64,000 bases of DNA from Rhizobium mayense (GCF_030272705.1 NZ_JARFYM010000020.1:47436-111435); one strand, 5' to 3'; numbered from the stretch's first letter, positions 26,654 through 34,530 are shown. Numbers and translations are program-made. Notes: generated by a model not told the origin, from the sequence alone.

Positions 26654-26807
26654 CACCGAAACAGCCGATCATGAGCGTCGATCCGAACAGGGCGCCGAGG
26701 ACAAACTCTAGGCCCATGTATCGCAAGAACCACGTCATGGCGCCCATAATGACGGCGAAGACGACAAAGCAGACAGCGATCAGCAGGTTCATTCGATCGG
26801 AAGACAT
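26622..26807 (-). CDS. Possible small two-helix membrane protein, antisense to the preceding gene end
   Basis: The 61-aa frame reads MSSDRMNLLIAVCFVVFAVI followed by a second hydrophobic helix (EFVLGALFGSTLMIGCFGVI) and a basic end. It overlaps the 3' end of the 721-aa gene by 32 bases on the opposite strand. No good ribosome-binding site is visible. The clean membrane topology suggests a real gene, for example a holin-like protein, but the evidence is limited. Confidence 0.4.
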   Translation of the reverse strand: MSSDRMNLLIAVCFVVFAVIMGAMTWFLRYMGLEFVLGALFGSTLMIGCFGVISRDFRNLK

Positions 26808-26844
26808 GATGGCCCGCGCACAAACGGTGAAAGGTCTACAATAA

Positions 26845-27177
26845 ATGGCACTTTGCTCGAACAATATCAATTCGGTTGCGGAAGCCGTCTCCTTGATCAT
26901 GGCGCTGAAGGCTGGTGGTCGCCAGGACGATGCTACCAAAGCCTCCATGGATCGTGCCCTCGATGTCATTGACCAGGCCGAGTGCCGTGGCGCGAACGAC
27001 GCTGTGGCGTTGCTTTGCCTCTCTCGAACGCTTCTGAGCCAAGCAATCGAGGCGGTCATGGATGACGAAGACACCCGGGCAACTGCCGTCTTCTACGCTC
27101 GGGCCTACCTCACCAAAGCAATAGCCCATCTCGGGACGGACCACGCTCTCCAGACCGGCGGCGCACGCTTGAATTGA
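26845..27177 (+). CDS. Hypothetical element protein, 110 aa
   Basis: This helical, slightly acidic protein (MALCSNNINSVAEAVSLIMA ... ARAYLTKAIAHLGTDHA) has no motif I know. It has the look of small helical phage proteins with regular Ala/Leu spacing. It is followed by two further short genes in the same direction, before the terminase-type genes. Confidence 0.55.
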   Translation: MALCSNNINSVAEAVSLIMALKAGGRQDDATKASMDRALDVIDQAECRGANDAVALLCLSRTLLSQAIEAVMDDEDTRATAVFYARAYLTKAIAHLGTDHALQTGGARLN

Positions 27178-27190
27178 TCGGAGCCGATTC

Positions 27191-27421
27191 ATGACCTCTA
27201 TTCGTCAAAGGCTGGAAAAGATCGAAGCCGCTATGAAACCATCAGCGCGGCGGACTTTCTTTGTGCTCGCAGACGAGCGTCATACGGATACCGACATCGC
27301 CAAGTGTCTTGCGGCCCACGGCTATTCGCTGCTCGATAATGATTTGCTGATCATGTGGAGAAGCATCGGGCCGGGCGAAGTGATAACCGACCCCGAATTG
27401 CTGTCGGCAACCGTCCACTGA
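27191..27421 (+). CDS. Hypothetical element protein, 76 aa
   Basis: The product begins MTSIRQRLEKIEAAMKPSAR, a short basic helix, then a beta-alpha unit RRTFFVLADERHTDTDIAKC. The start has GGAG nine bases upstream. Similar short proteins with an N-terminal RxRLxxLE helix occur near terminase genes in many prophages. Function unknown. Confidence 0.6.
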   Translation: MTSIRQRLEKIEAAMKPSARRTFFVLADERHTDTDIAKCLAAHGYSLLDNDLLIMWRSIGPGEVITDPELLSATVH

Positions 27422-27443
27422 AATCAATCAGGAAATATCAGAC

Positions 27444-27875
27444 ATGGCGAAGGTGGGCGGCGCGAGGCCGGGAGCGGGAAGGAAAAAGGGATCGCTGAAT
27501 CAGCGCACCGTCGAGCTTGCCGCGGATGTTCTCGGATCGGCAAAATCGCCGCTGCAGTACCTATTGGACGTGATGATGGACGAAGAGGCGGACCAAAGGC
27601 GCCGAGATTGGGCAGCGGAACGCGCGGCCGCCTTCCTGCATCCGCGACCGGCGCCGGTTCCTCGCGCAATCACGTTCCCGATGAAGGCGATCGAAAGCGC
27701 GAAGGACATCCCCGCGGCGATTGCGGGCGTCCTTAATGCCGCCAGCAAAGGCGAGCTGTCACCGTCTGAGGCGCAGAGCGTCGTCGCCATCATCGACAGC
27801 CATAGGAAGGCGATCGAGGCTGGCGAGATACTGGAGCGGCTGGAAGCTCTTGAGGCAGCAATAGCGAAACGTTGA
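27444..27875 (+). CDS. Terminase-region DNA-binding-type protein
   Basis: The 143-aa protein opens with the GGARPGAGRKKGSLNQRT motif, a DNA-binding-type N-terminus common to phage proteins next to terminase genes. The C-terminal half (AASKGELSPSEAQSVVAIID, then a coiled coil LERLEALEAAI) also fits that group. It may act as a small-terminase-like or packaging accessory protein. An AGGAAATATCAGAC stretch precedes the ATG. Confidence 0.65.
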   Translation: MAKVGGARPGAGRKKGSLNQRTVELAADVLGSAKSPLQYLLDVMMDEEADQRRRDWAAERAAAFLHPRPAPVPRAITFPMKAIESAKDIPAAIAGVLNAASKGELSPSEAQSVVAIIDSHRKAIEAGEILERLEALEAAIAKR

Positions 27876-27888
27876 GATCGGGTTGGAT

Positions 27889-28113
27889 ATGAGCAAGATC
27901 GATGACATCGAAACCTCGAATTCTGCAATTGATGCCGTGGCCGATTTGGAAGAACGCCTGACGCATCGCGAGATCCGATTTGTCCGGGAATATTTAATCG
28001 ACCTCGATCCGAAGCGAGCCGCGATTGAGGCCGGCTATAGCAAAACTGTGGCGGCATCCAAAGCTTACCAGTGGGTAAGCAATGGTAAGGTGAAGCCGCT
28101 GGCGCCGCGATGA
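27889..28113 (+). pseudogene. Terminase small subunit, C-terminally truncated
   Basis: The 74-aa frame contains the DNA-recognition domain of small terminases: LTHREIRFVREYLIDLDPKR followed by AAIEAGYSKTVAASKAYQWV. Family members normally continue for another 50 or more residues; here the frame stops at KPLAPR. In another frame the DNA continues as DELAEEHQ, a segment that looks like the lost continuation, so a frameshift followed by sequence loss is likely. No large terminase follows. The fragment could still bind DNA. Confidence 0.6.
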
Positions 28114-28224
28114 ACTGGCTGAAGAACACCAAATGCATGTTCACCCAGCTCATCCGACCGACGGGCAATTGCAAAGAGCCGCCCAGTTGGATTTGATATC
28201 TCCATTGCGTTTGGAGGTCGCCCA

Positions 28225-28959
28225 ATGTCAGCTCGCCACTATCTTTTCCATGATGCCACCGATCCGGAAAGACTCTCGCAGCGCTTGGTCGATGGCCTCA
28301 TATTCGAAAATGACTCCCTCCCCCAATACGCCGGGACGCGGAAACGAGTGCTCGCAGTTTATCTGGAACGGGAGTCAGGCAAGCCCCAAAGAATATGGAA
28401 GACGGAGGGTAGCTATTGGAATTTCGATGCAGACGGCGGCATCGCTGACAGCCTTCGACAATCGGCCGGAGAGGTTATTTCGGCCGCATTTTCCAAACCC
28501 GCAGATGGGGCAACGGTTTTGGACCTGAAAACTCGCCTGAATCGAAAGAAGGTCATCGAGAAAAATCGCTGGGAGCCGAGCAACGCAGAGATCGAGCGCA
28601 TTATCCGTGACATTTGGCCCAAGAAGCCCGGGGACACACTGAAGCCTGCCAAAGGTACCTCAAAAAAGAAGCCTCCCATGACCTCCGAGGCGAGGCATGC
28701 TCTTCGAGAAATTTCCTCAGGATTCTGGAAAATAACTCACGAGATAGAGTCGCTGTCGGAGCCGAGCCTGCGCGGGTTCGCGTTTGATGCAAGAAACCAG
28801 TCCGAGGGCGATCCAGACTTCGGCATTCTATATCGTGCGATTGCCGACATTTGCGCGTGTGGCACAACTAACGAGCCGAGACCAAATAGGAAGAGGCAAT
28901 CTCCATGGACGCCTAATGGGTGGGGAAGGTATTGCCGGATATGCCTGAGATTATCGTGA
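28225..28959 (+). CDS. Uncharacterised cargo protein, 244 aa
   Basis: I do not recognise this family. The N-terminal part (MSARHYLFHDATDPERLSQR, RVLAVYLERESGKPQRIW) looks like a globular alpha/beta domain and is followed by a Lys-rich linker (KPAKGTSKKKPPMTSEAR) and a helical C-terminus with Cys residues. The ATG has a good GGAGG site. Its 3' end overlaps the next gene by 19 bases. It marks the switch from phage-type genes to accessory genes. Confidence 0.6.
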   Translation: MSARHYLFHDATDPERLSQRLVDGLIFENDSLPQYAGTRKRVLAVYLERESGKPQRIWKTEGSYWNFDADGGIADSLRQSAGEVISAAFSKPADGATVLDLKTRLNRKKVIEKNRWEPSNAEIERIIRDIWPKKPGDTLKPAKGTSKKKPPMTSEARHALREISSGFWKITHEIESLSEPSLRGFAFDARNQSEGDPDFGILYRAIADICACGTTNEPRPNRKRQSPWTPNGWGRYCRICLRLS

Positions 28960-29852
28960 TTGCCGTTAAGATTTTCGGCGCTTTGATAATCGTCGCTGCC
29001 TTCGTCGTTTTCCACCGCTCCAACGAAAAAAAAGCTGCAAGCATTCTGATGGCGGTGATGATTTTCGTCGGACTCGCTTTAATCATGCACGAAAGGATAG
29101 CTGAGGTAACGTTAGGGCGTTTCGGAACGTTTAAGCTGCTGCGCGATCAGGTGTCAGCTGACGCAGGTGTGATTCAAGCTCTGAAAACTCGAGTCGAAAA
29201 TCAATCTGCGACAGTAGATGCCGTGGCAGCACAGGCCAAAAATGCGGCCGGCCTTTCGGAGAAGGCCGCCTCCCAGATTAACATCGCCGATCAGAAGCTT
29301 GCGAACCTCAATGCCACACTCTCGGCGGCAAAGGTCACGTTAGAAAATCTTGAAAGAGATGCAGACTTCGCGAAGACGATTGAACAAGCGCAGAATGATG
29401 ATCGGGTGGCCTTTGACAAGCTTTCCTCGATCGCCAGTGACCAGAACAGCCCTTATGCAAAACGGGCTGCCGACGCTTGGAGCGTTATCATGGATGCTCA
29501 CAGCCAAGGGATCTACGAAAGTAATTTCACCATCCCTTGGCCAGTTGGTGTTAATCCGGCGACCTATTCCCTCGCAGACTTAAAGCAGCTTTTTGCTTCG
29601 GCGCCGACTGCGTTTAAGCCTGCTGTGCTTGAATATATCAGCAAGCGAGATGATATCCCCAAACTTCAAAAGCTGGATTTCCTCATGGAAGTGATGAAAA
29701 CCGATGCAAGCTTAAAGGCGGTCGAGTACGCTGGCCGGTATTTCACGACAGACACAGATCTAAAAATTAAGCCGTTGGCACTCGACTACTTGTCGAATTG
29801 GTGGTCAGAACACCGCAAGGACTACGAGATTACAGCGTTGGAGCCCAAGTAA
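28941..29852 (+). CDS. Membrane protein with two helices and a coiled coil
   Basis: The 303-aa protein has two N-terminal membrane helices (VIAVKIFGALIIVAAFVVF and ILMAVMIFVGLALIM), then a coiled-coil region around residues 75-160 (QALKTRVENQSATVDAVAAQ, ANLNATLSAAKVTLENLERD), then a helical repeat-like C-terminal domain. The ATG at 28941 follows a GGGGAAGG site. No enzymatic motif is seen. Such architecture is common in membrane-associated sensor or effector proteins of accessory regions; any defence role is inference. Confidence 0.7.
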   Translation: MPEIIVIAVKIFGALIIVAAFVVFHRSNEKKAASILMAVMIFVGLALIMHERIAEVTLGRFGTFKLLRDQVSADAGVIQALKTRVENQSATVDAVAAQAKNAAGLSEKAASQINIADQKLANLNATLSAAKVTLENLERDADFAKTIEQAQNDDRVAFDKLSSIASDQNSPYAKRAADAWSVIMDAHSQGIYESNFTIPWPVGVNPATYSLADLKQLFASAPTAFKPAVLEYISKRDDIPKLQKLDFLMEVMKTDASLKAVEYAGRYFTTDTDLKIKPLALDYLSNWWSEHRKDYEITALEPK

Positions 29853-29919
29853 CCGTTCGCACCGCATGTATGACTGCGATGACGTGGCCCCGCAGTGGCT
29901 TCGACGATCAGGACGACAA

Positions 29920-30735
29920 ATGCAACTGTATCACTACACGACGTTTTCCGGTGCTCTCGGCATCCTCTCATCGAGGTCGATATGGGCATCTTGCATCCAT
30001 TTTCTAAATGACAAGGAAGAATTCCGACACGGAATTGACCTTGCTTCAGGGATCGCGGACAGCCTCATCCACACTCAAGGACCAAACGGAAAGCGCTTTC
30101 TGCAGAAGATTGTACAAATGCTTCCAGCGCTGGAGAAACGGTTCCTCTGCGTCGCTTCCTTTACCGAGAACGGCAACTTGTTGAGCCAATGGAGGGGGTA
30201 TGCCACGTCGGGTGGCGTGTCCTTCGGTTTTCGCAAAAGTGCGCTAGAAGCGGCGGGGGGGCGCGAGCAGTTCCAGTTGCGAAAATGCATTTATGAGAAC
30301 GCGCAAAAAATCGAAATTATAACCCGAGACCTCGAGAGCTACTTGAAGGACATCGAGGCCCCAAACAACTCCTCGGACGGGGAGATTTGGAACCGTGCAA
30401 ATGATTGGGTCTTTGCATTCCAAGTCCACGCATCATGCTTCAAGCATGAGAGCTTCGCCGAGGAGAATGAGTGGCGGCTGGTCTCCGGATTAATCCCCGA
30501 ATACGGCGCTCGTGTCGCGGTTCGGCCGGGACCGGGCCTTCCGATCCCGTATTTTACCCTCCCGCTTCAGCAGGCGGTTGTGAACGGACTGATCGATTTG
30601 GGTTTGCATTCAATTATGGTCGGCCCCCATCATGATCAGGAGCTAGCGGAGAGAGCGCTCGATATCGCTGTTGCCACTAACAATGTCCGTTTCGCGGGAA
30701 TTACGCGCTCTTCCATTCCATATCGAACTGTGTAG
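29920..30735 (+). CDS. DUF2971 domain protein
   Basis: The 271-aa protein matches the DUF2971 pattern: MQLYHYTTFSGALGILSSRS, WASCIHFLNDKEEFRHGI, LLSQWRGYATSGGVSFGF, and FKHESFAEENEWRLVSG near the C-terminus. The family is widespread in mobile and accessory regions; its biochemical activity is not known to me. I chose the ATG at 29920, which has AGGA six bases upstream, over an ATG at 29866. It follows the coiled-coil membrane protein by 67 bases. Confidence 0.82.
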   Translation: MQLYHYTTFSGALGILSSRSIWASCIHFLNDKEEFRHGIDLASGIADSLIHTQGPNGKRFLQKIVQMLPALEKRFLCVASFTENGNLLSQWRGYATSGGVSFGFRKSALEAAGGREQFQLRKCIYENAQKIEIITRDLESYLKDIEAPNNSSDGEIWNRANDWVFAFQVHASCFKHESFAEENEWRLVSGLIPEYGARVAVRPGPGLPIPYFTLPLQQAVVNGLIDLGLHSIMVGPHHDQELAERALDIAVATNNVRFAGITRSSIPYRTV

Positions 30736-30889
30736 CTGGTAGCGTTGGCGGGTTTTCCCTTGCTCCTCTGACAAGGGCTTCGCGTTCACATGTCGACCAT
30801 TCCCCCCGTTACTTCATCCTTTTGAATCGAAAATGTCGAATGAGGAATCGCGGCGATAGCAAAGCGATTAGATGCCATACGGCAAGACG

Positions 30890-31123
30890 CTATTTCCGGA
30901 GTCTCACGCCTGGTTGACCGTGATTGAGGAACTCGATGCCAGCTTCTTCGAGCACCCGCTGTACCATTTGAACGTTTTGCGCGCGCCCGGCAATCTGACC
31001 GGCCCCGGCTGCCTCCATATTGCGGATCGTGTTGACGTTCACACCCACTCTTTCGGCTACCTCCTTCTGCTCAAGGCCTGCTAGCGCGCGTGCTGCCTTT
31101 AATTGATTGCCGGTGGTGAGCAT
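30890..31123 (-). CDS. XRE-family helix-turn-helix regulator
   Basis: The 77-aa protein is a compact XRE HTH: NQLKAARALAGLEQKEVAER and VGVNVNTIRNMEAAGAGQI, followed by a short C-terminal strand region. The ATG has an excellent GGAGGA site. It is divergent from the repeat protein at 31243, and three GTTATC hexamers lie between them. It may act as the local repressor of that gene or of the element, though it is shorter than a typical phage repressor and lacks a cleavage domain. Confidence 0.85.
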   Translation of the reverse strand: MLTTGNQLKAARALAGLEQKEVAERVGVNVNTIRNMEAAGAGQIAGRAQNVQMVQRVLEEAGIEFLNHGQPGVRLRK

Positions 31124-31135
31124 TTGATGTCCTCC

Positions 31136-31219
31136 GTTATCACCAAATTAGTTATCAGAACTAGATATGTGTTGACAAGAATGAATATCCCGTTAAGTTC
31201 GGAAAACAGTTATCTAGTT
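31136..31219. promoter_or_regulatory. Divergent promoter with operator-like repeats
   Basis: GTTATC occurs at 31136, 31151 and 31209. AACTAGATA (31159-31167) and its exact reverse complement TATCTAGTT (31211-31219) flank a TTGACA at 31172-31177 with a TAAGTT 16 bases further. The layout fits an XRE-controlled promoter for the rightward gene at 31243 with sites on both sides. Confidence 0.55.
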
Positions 31220-31242
31220 TTCAAACCCAAATGGAGATACAG

Positions 31243-32352
31243 ATGCCGAACACTGCAGTTCAGGCCGCCGGCGAAGCTATGCTCGAAGTGGGAGCACTTA
31301 ACAGGCTACAGGGAATGCTCAAAGCAGGTGACGTCCAGGGAGCTCTGTCTCTTCTACTAGAGCAATCGATGGTACCCACCGTGCAAATAAGCGATCCGCT
31401 CCTCGACGCCATAAACGCATACTGGGCTGGTATTGACGACTTCAATCTAAATGCTCCTGAAGACGACGACGGCGCAAACGCGTACGCCGGTGTGTCGTAT
31501 GGGCCACCGATGCGGGTGCTGGAAGAATGGAACGAACCCGCGCGGACCCTTGAAGGGGCGCTTACCGCCCTGAAAATTGCGCTGAGGGACAGCAAGGGTG
31601 TCCATGGCAGTGATGCGGCGGAAAAAATGATCCTCGCTGCAATTGGCTATTTAGAAGCCGTCATAAAATCGCGAGATGTCCGCGGTGCTATCGCGCTGTT
31701 GGACGTCGATAGGTCATCGCTAAATGGTGCGGCTCAAGCGCCCGTCGTGGGCACAGCTGTCGAAGGAAAAGCTCCGGCTGCCTCAGATCCCATAATAGAT
31801 GCCATTGGCGCTTTTCAGGCAAAATGGAGAGATTATTTGACCGCTGCCGATGGGGAAGCGGACCGGCTAAGTCATCTTTGGAAGGAACCTCATTCTATAC
31901 TGGTGAATTGGTCCCAGCGGTGCATCACCCGAGAGGGCGCCATTGTTGCGCTTCGATTTGCCATCGAAGACAATGAAATGGGCGAAAGCTACGTAATAGA
32001 CCCATTGATGCGTGCGGCGCTTGGTTATCTCGAAGCGGTTGCGGCAGTGTCGTCGGCTGCCGACGAGAAAGAGGAGGCAGATTCGTCAATCTCGGAAATG
32101 TTCGCCCAATGGAATGAGGCCCGACGCCGCGGTTATGAAAATTCCTCGGAAGAGGAACACGAGAAGAACTATGCGAAATATCGCGACCTTCGGGAACACA
32201 TTGTTGTTGCACACCCGGCCACTCCAAAGGATTTGGCAATTCAATTCGTCGTGGACACTGATGAGGGCGATAGCGAGGGGAGCGAGGCATTTCGCAAGAA
32301 AATTTTCGCGCTCGCCGGCGTGCCAGTGGAAGAGAGGGGCGAGCAAGTCTGA
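31243..32352 (+). CDS. Protein with two tandem helical modules and a third divergent one
   Basis: The 369-aa protein has a duplicated unit: residues 51-140 (DPLLDAINAYWAG ... LAAIGYLEAV) and 182-266 (DPIIDAIGAFQAKW ... AALGYLEAV), each with a short GDVQGALSLL/RDVRGAIALL-type segment nearby, plus a third acidic unit at about 282-340 with ATPKDLAIQFVVDTDEGDS. I know similar modules from rhizobial proteins of unknown function. The ATG at 31243 has GGAG upstream and is preferred to that at 31231. Divergent from the XRE gene. Confidence 0.65.
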   Translation: MPNTAVQAAGEAMLEVGALNRLQGMLKAGDVQGALSLLLEQSMVPTVQISDPLLDAINAYWAGIDDFNLNAPEDDDGANAYAGVSYGPPMRVLEEWNEPARTLEGALTALKIALRDSKGVHGSDAAEKMILAAIGYLEAVIKSRDVRGAIALLDVDRSSLNGAAQAPVVGTAVEGKAPAASDPIIDAIGAFQAKWRDYLTAADGEADRLSHLWKEPHSILVNWSQRCITREGAIVALRFAIEDNEMGESYVIDPLMRAALGYLEAVAAVSSAADEKEEADSSISEMFAQWNEARRRGYENSSEEEHEKNYAKYRDLREHIVVAHPATPKDLAIQFVVDTDEGDSEGSEAFRKKIFALAGVPVEERGEQV

Positions 32353-32375
32353 CGCTCCCGTCGACACAGCAAATT

Positions 32376-32398
32376 AGCCAGCGCCTTTGGCGCTGGTT
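32376..32398 (+). terminator. Hairpin after the module-repeat gene
   Basis: AGCCAGCGCC pairs with GGCGCTGGTT (one G-T pair) around a TTT loop, 24 bases beyond the stop codon at 32352. There is no T run. It may stop transcription before the convergent HIRAN/HipA operon. Confidence 0.5.
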
Positions 32399-32524
32399 AG
32401 TTGGCACACGTCATCACGCCATCTCTGACGATATCAGCCCATTTTGCGGCTTGCTAACTTTGATGGAAAACGAAACGACTGGCTTTTGTCCCTCGAAGGG
32501 CCGGCGATTAGAGCCCAATCTGGT

Positions 32525-33262
32525 TCAGGCAGCCAACGAGGCCAACCGAGGCGAAACCCGGACAAATATGTAAAGCCGAGGATGATCCGCAGTCCCGTTG
32601 ACACGCTCAATGACCGCCGTCACGCGGTCCTCGCTAATCCACTGTAAGAACGCAGCACACTGAAACTTATTGATATACCCGACCTTCATTCCGCGCGCGA
32701 GGACCATCACAGCGTGTGGGTCCCACTGGTTTTCTGGTTCTGGAATTAGGTCGACAGCTTCGCCCAAAGCCCCATCTAGGTCTGAGGGGTAATGCCTATG
32801 GCCAACCACTTCGATCATAAGCTCCCGGGTCTTCACTGTGTCGTCGAGGGGATCGACTAGCGCAAACCCATCGGCAGGTAGCTTCGCCTCCGTGATGCCC
32901 AATAGGGCAAAATCTGAGATTGTTGTATTTCGGCTAAGCCGGAAATGTGTAATGTACTTATCAAAATCAGCCCGATTGCGCGGGGGTAGGCGCCTGAGAA
33001 AGGCTTCGAGTACCCCATCTACATGGTGAAGCTTGGTAGGCTTGAAGGCGGGATATTGAGCATATCCAATGGACCTAATGTATGTCAGCGGCTTCCCGTT
33101 CACCCGAAAAAATTCATCTTCTGAATAATAGGTGAAGGTGGGGGGCGAAGCTGCCTGCAGCTCACCGACAGCAAATCTCGTTCGCGACTTAGAGTCGTCG
33201 AGGGTTTGCCAGGTCAGTAGCAGCCGGCTAGGTTCAACAATATGTTCGATCTGATTAAGCAT
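32525..33262 (-). CDS. HIRAN domain protein, partner of the HipA-like kinase
   Basis: The 245-aa protein ends in a HIRAN-type domain (about residues 149-236): IEVVGHRHYPSDLDGALGEA, EPENQWDPHAVMVLARGMKV and GYINKFQCAAFLQWI. HIRAN domains bind DNA ends or damaged DNA in other contexts. The N-terminal half (RLLLTWQTLDDSKSRTRFAV, FLRRLPPRNRADF, LLGITEAKLPADGF) has no catalytic motif and might be a kinase-interacting part. Its ATG at 33262 overlaps the upstream kinase gene by 8 bases; a GTG at 33271 is the alternative. The two are one operon. Confidence 0.75.
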   Translation of the reverse strand: MLNQIEHIVEPSRLLLTWQTLDDSKSRTRFAVGELQAASPPTFTYYSEDEFFRVNGKPLTYIRSIGYAQYPAFKPTKLHHVDGVLEAFLRRLPPRNRADFDKYITHFRLSRNTTISDFALLGITEAKLPADGFALVDPLDDTVKTRELMIEVVGHRHYPSDLDGALGEAVDLIPEPENQWDPHAVMVLARGMKVGYINKFQCAAFLQWISEDRVTAVIERVNGTADHPRLYIFVRVSPRLASLAA

Positions 33263-34208
33263 TATCCGCACATAAAGCAGTTAGCAGCTCGCGACGCCGA
33301 ATCATCAGGGCCCGTAAGAAATCCGCACGTACAGCACTAAACTCAACTGGGGACTCAAAGTTTCGGCACCAACCGAGCACGTCGTCGATCGCGTCATTAG
33401 TGAATCGAATCATAAATTCTTCCGCTACGCCAGCCGGTTTGTAAGTTTCGAAAAATAATTTGCACAATTCGACATGTCTGTCCCCCTTTGGTCCACCGTC
33501 CCAAGCGCAGTGATGGCGTCCCCGACGGATGTAAGCGTCAAGGTCTTGATACCTCGCTAGTTGATCATCCGGCTCGCCGTAACTGAGGCTCGATCCGTTA
33601 TCGAATAAAGGCGCCATCGAATAATTGAAATTGTTGCCCACAATCGCTGATGCCAGCAGTCCCCAATTGTCGGGATGACGGTCAACGTTGCCGATAATGG
33701 CATCAAAAAGGAACGCATTTGCCCACCACTCCTTGTAGTTGGAGATTCCCAGACTTCGAGCAATAGTCAAATTCGCGCGCACCGCATGAGGTCTGCCGCG
33801 CTTCCGGTCATAGTTTGATGACAGCCATGCGTGCACGAAATCACTCCCCGGAATGAATCTCGGGAGCTCTTCCCCCTTGTAACCGTAAAAGAACTCTACG
33901 AGAACGCCGAGATGGCCTTCGGAACTGTCGCGAGCTAAGAAGCAGGGAGGCACCGACACACCGACAGCTCGCGATAGTTCGTAAGCGATAAGTTCAGACC
34001 AAATCTGCTTCTCCTGCCATCCCGTTGGCGTCTTAAAGAGGTACTTGTGGGTCGGAAGAAGAAAAGGCGGGAGCCTATCGCTCGGTGAGATCAGCAATTT
34101 TTTGGGTTGCTTACCTTCGGGGTAATAGGGATTGTCTGGGTCGACTTCCCAACCTGCGACGTCGATAATCTGATGGGGGCCTTGCCGCGGTCGATGTTCA
34201 ATGCCCAC
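33255..34208 (-). CDS. HipA-like Ser/Thr kinase domain protein
   Basis: The 317-aa protein has the HipA C-terminal kinase features: the ATP-lysine strand HKYLFKTPTGW near residue 55, the catalytic loop FDAIIGNVDRHPDNWGLL at about 168-185, and the metal-binding APLFDNGSSL at about 199-208. The usual HipA N-terminal lobe (Couple_hipA) is absent. I prefer the GTG at 34208, which follows GAGAGGCG; a TTG at 34283 would start inside the decamer repeats. It is translationally coupled to the HIRAN gene and lies 140 bases from attR. Confidence 0.82.
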   Translation of the reverse strand: MGIEHRPRQGPHQIIDVAGWEVDPDNPYYPEGKQPKKLLISPSDRLPPFLLPTHKYLFKTPTGWQEKQIWSELIAYELSRAVGVSVPPCFLARDSSEGHLGVLVEFFYGYKGEELPRFIPGSDFVHAWLSSNYDRKRGRPHAVRANLTIARSLGISNYKEWWANAFLFDAIIGNVDRHPDNWGLLASAIVGNNFNYSMAPLFDNGSSLSYGEPDDQLARYQDLDAYIRRGRHHCAWDGGPKGDRHVELCKLFFETYKPAGVAEEFMIRFTNDAIDDVLGWCRNFESPVEFSAVRADFLRALMIRRRELLTALCADNA

Positions 34209-34260
34209 GTAAAATCGCCTCTCGACATTTCGGCGCTTCTTGCACTTTAAAAGATTGCTT

Positions 34261-34281
34261 GCGCTTCCCCAGTGCTTCCCC
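34261..34281. promoter_or_regulatory. Tandem decamer, probable integrase arm site (right)
   Basis: GCGCTTCCCC (34261-34270) and GTGCTTCCCC (34272-34281) are separated by one base, as in the left pair at 17335-17355, and are in the same orientation. They end 66 bases before attR. Their position in the promoter of the HipA-like gene means integrase binding could affect that gene. Confidence 0.65.
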
Positions 34282-34347
34282 AACTGAAGCCTAAAAATCT
34301 AATGATAAGCTAGAGCAGCGTAATTAATTGAATTTATTATTCTATTT

Positions 34348-34423
<76 letters not shown>

Positions 34424-34530
34424 ATCAAGGTGGTACCGGTTTGGCCGGTCCTGGGACCCTTCCGAGCGCTTCGCCCGTCGGGGTGGCGGCTTATTACTTC
34501 TGGTTTTTGCAGATAGCAAGCCGAAATTTT

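Noticed and set aside
26622..27074. A 150-codon minus-strand frame as one gene
   Set aside because: Its first 90 residues are the antisense of the 110-aa gene at 26845; only the C-terminal 61 residues look like a membrane protein.
28133..28528. A 131-codon frame between the terminase fragment and the 244-aa gene
   Set aside because: It overlaps most of the better supported gene at 28225, which has a good ribosome-binding site; only its first few codons may be the shifted end of the terminase gene.
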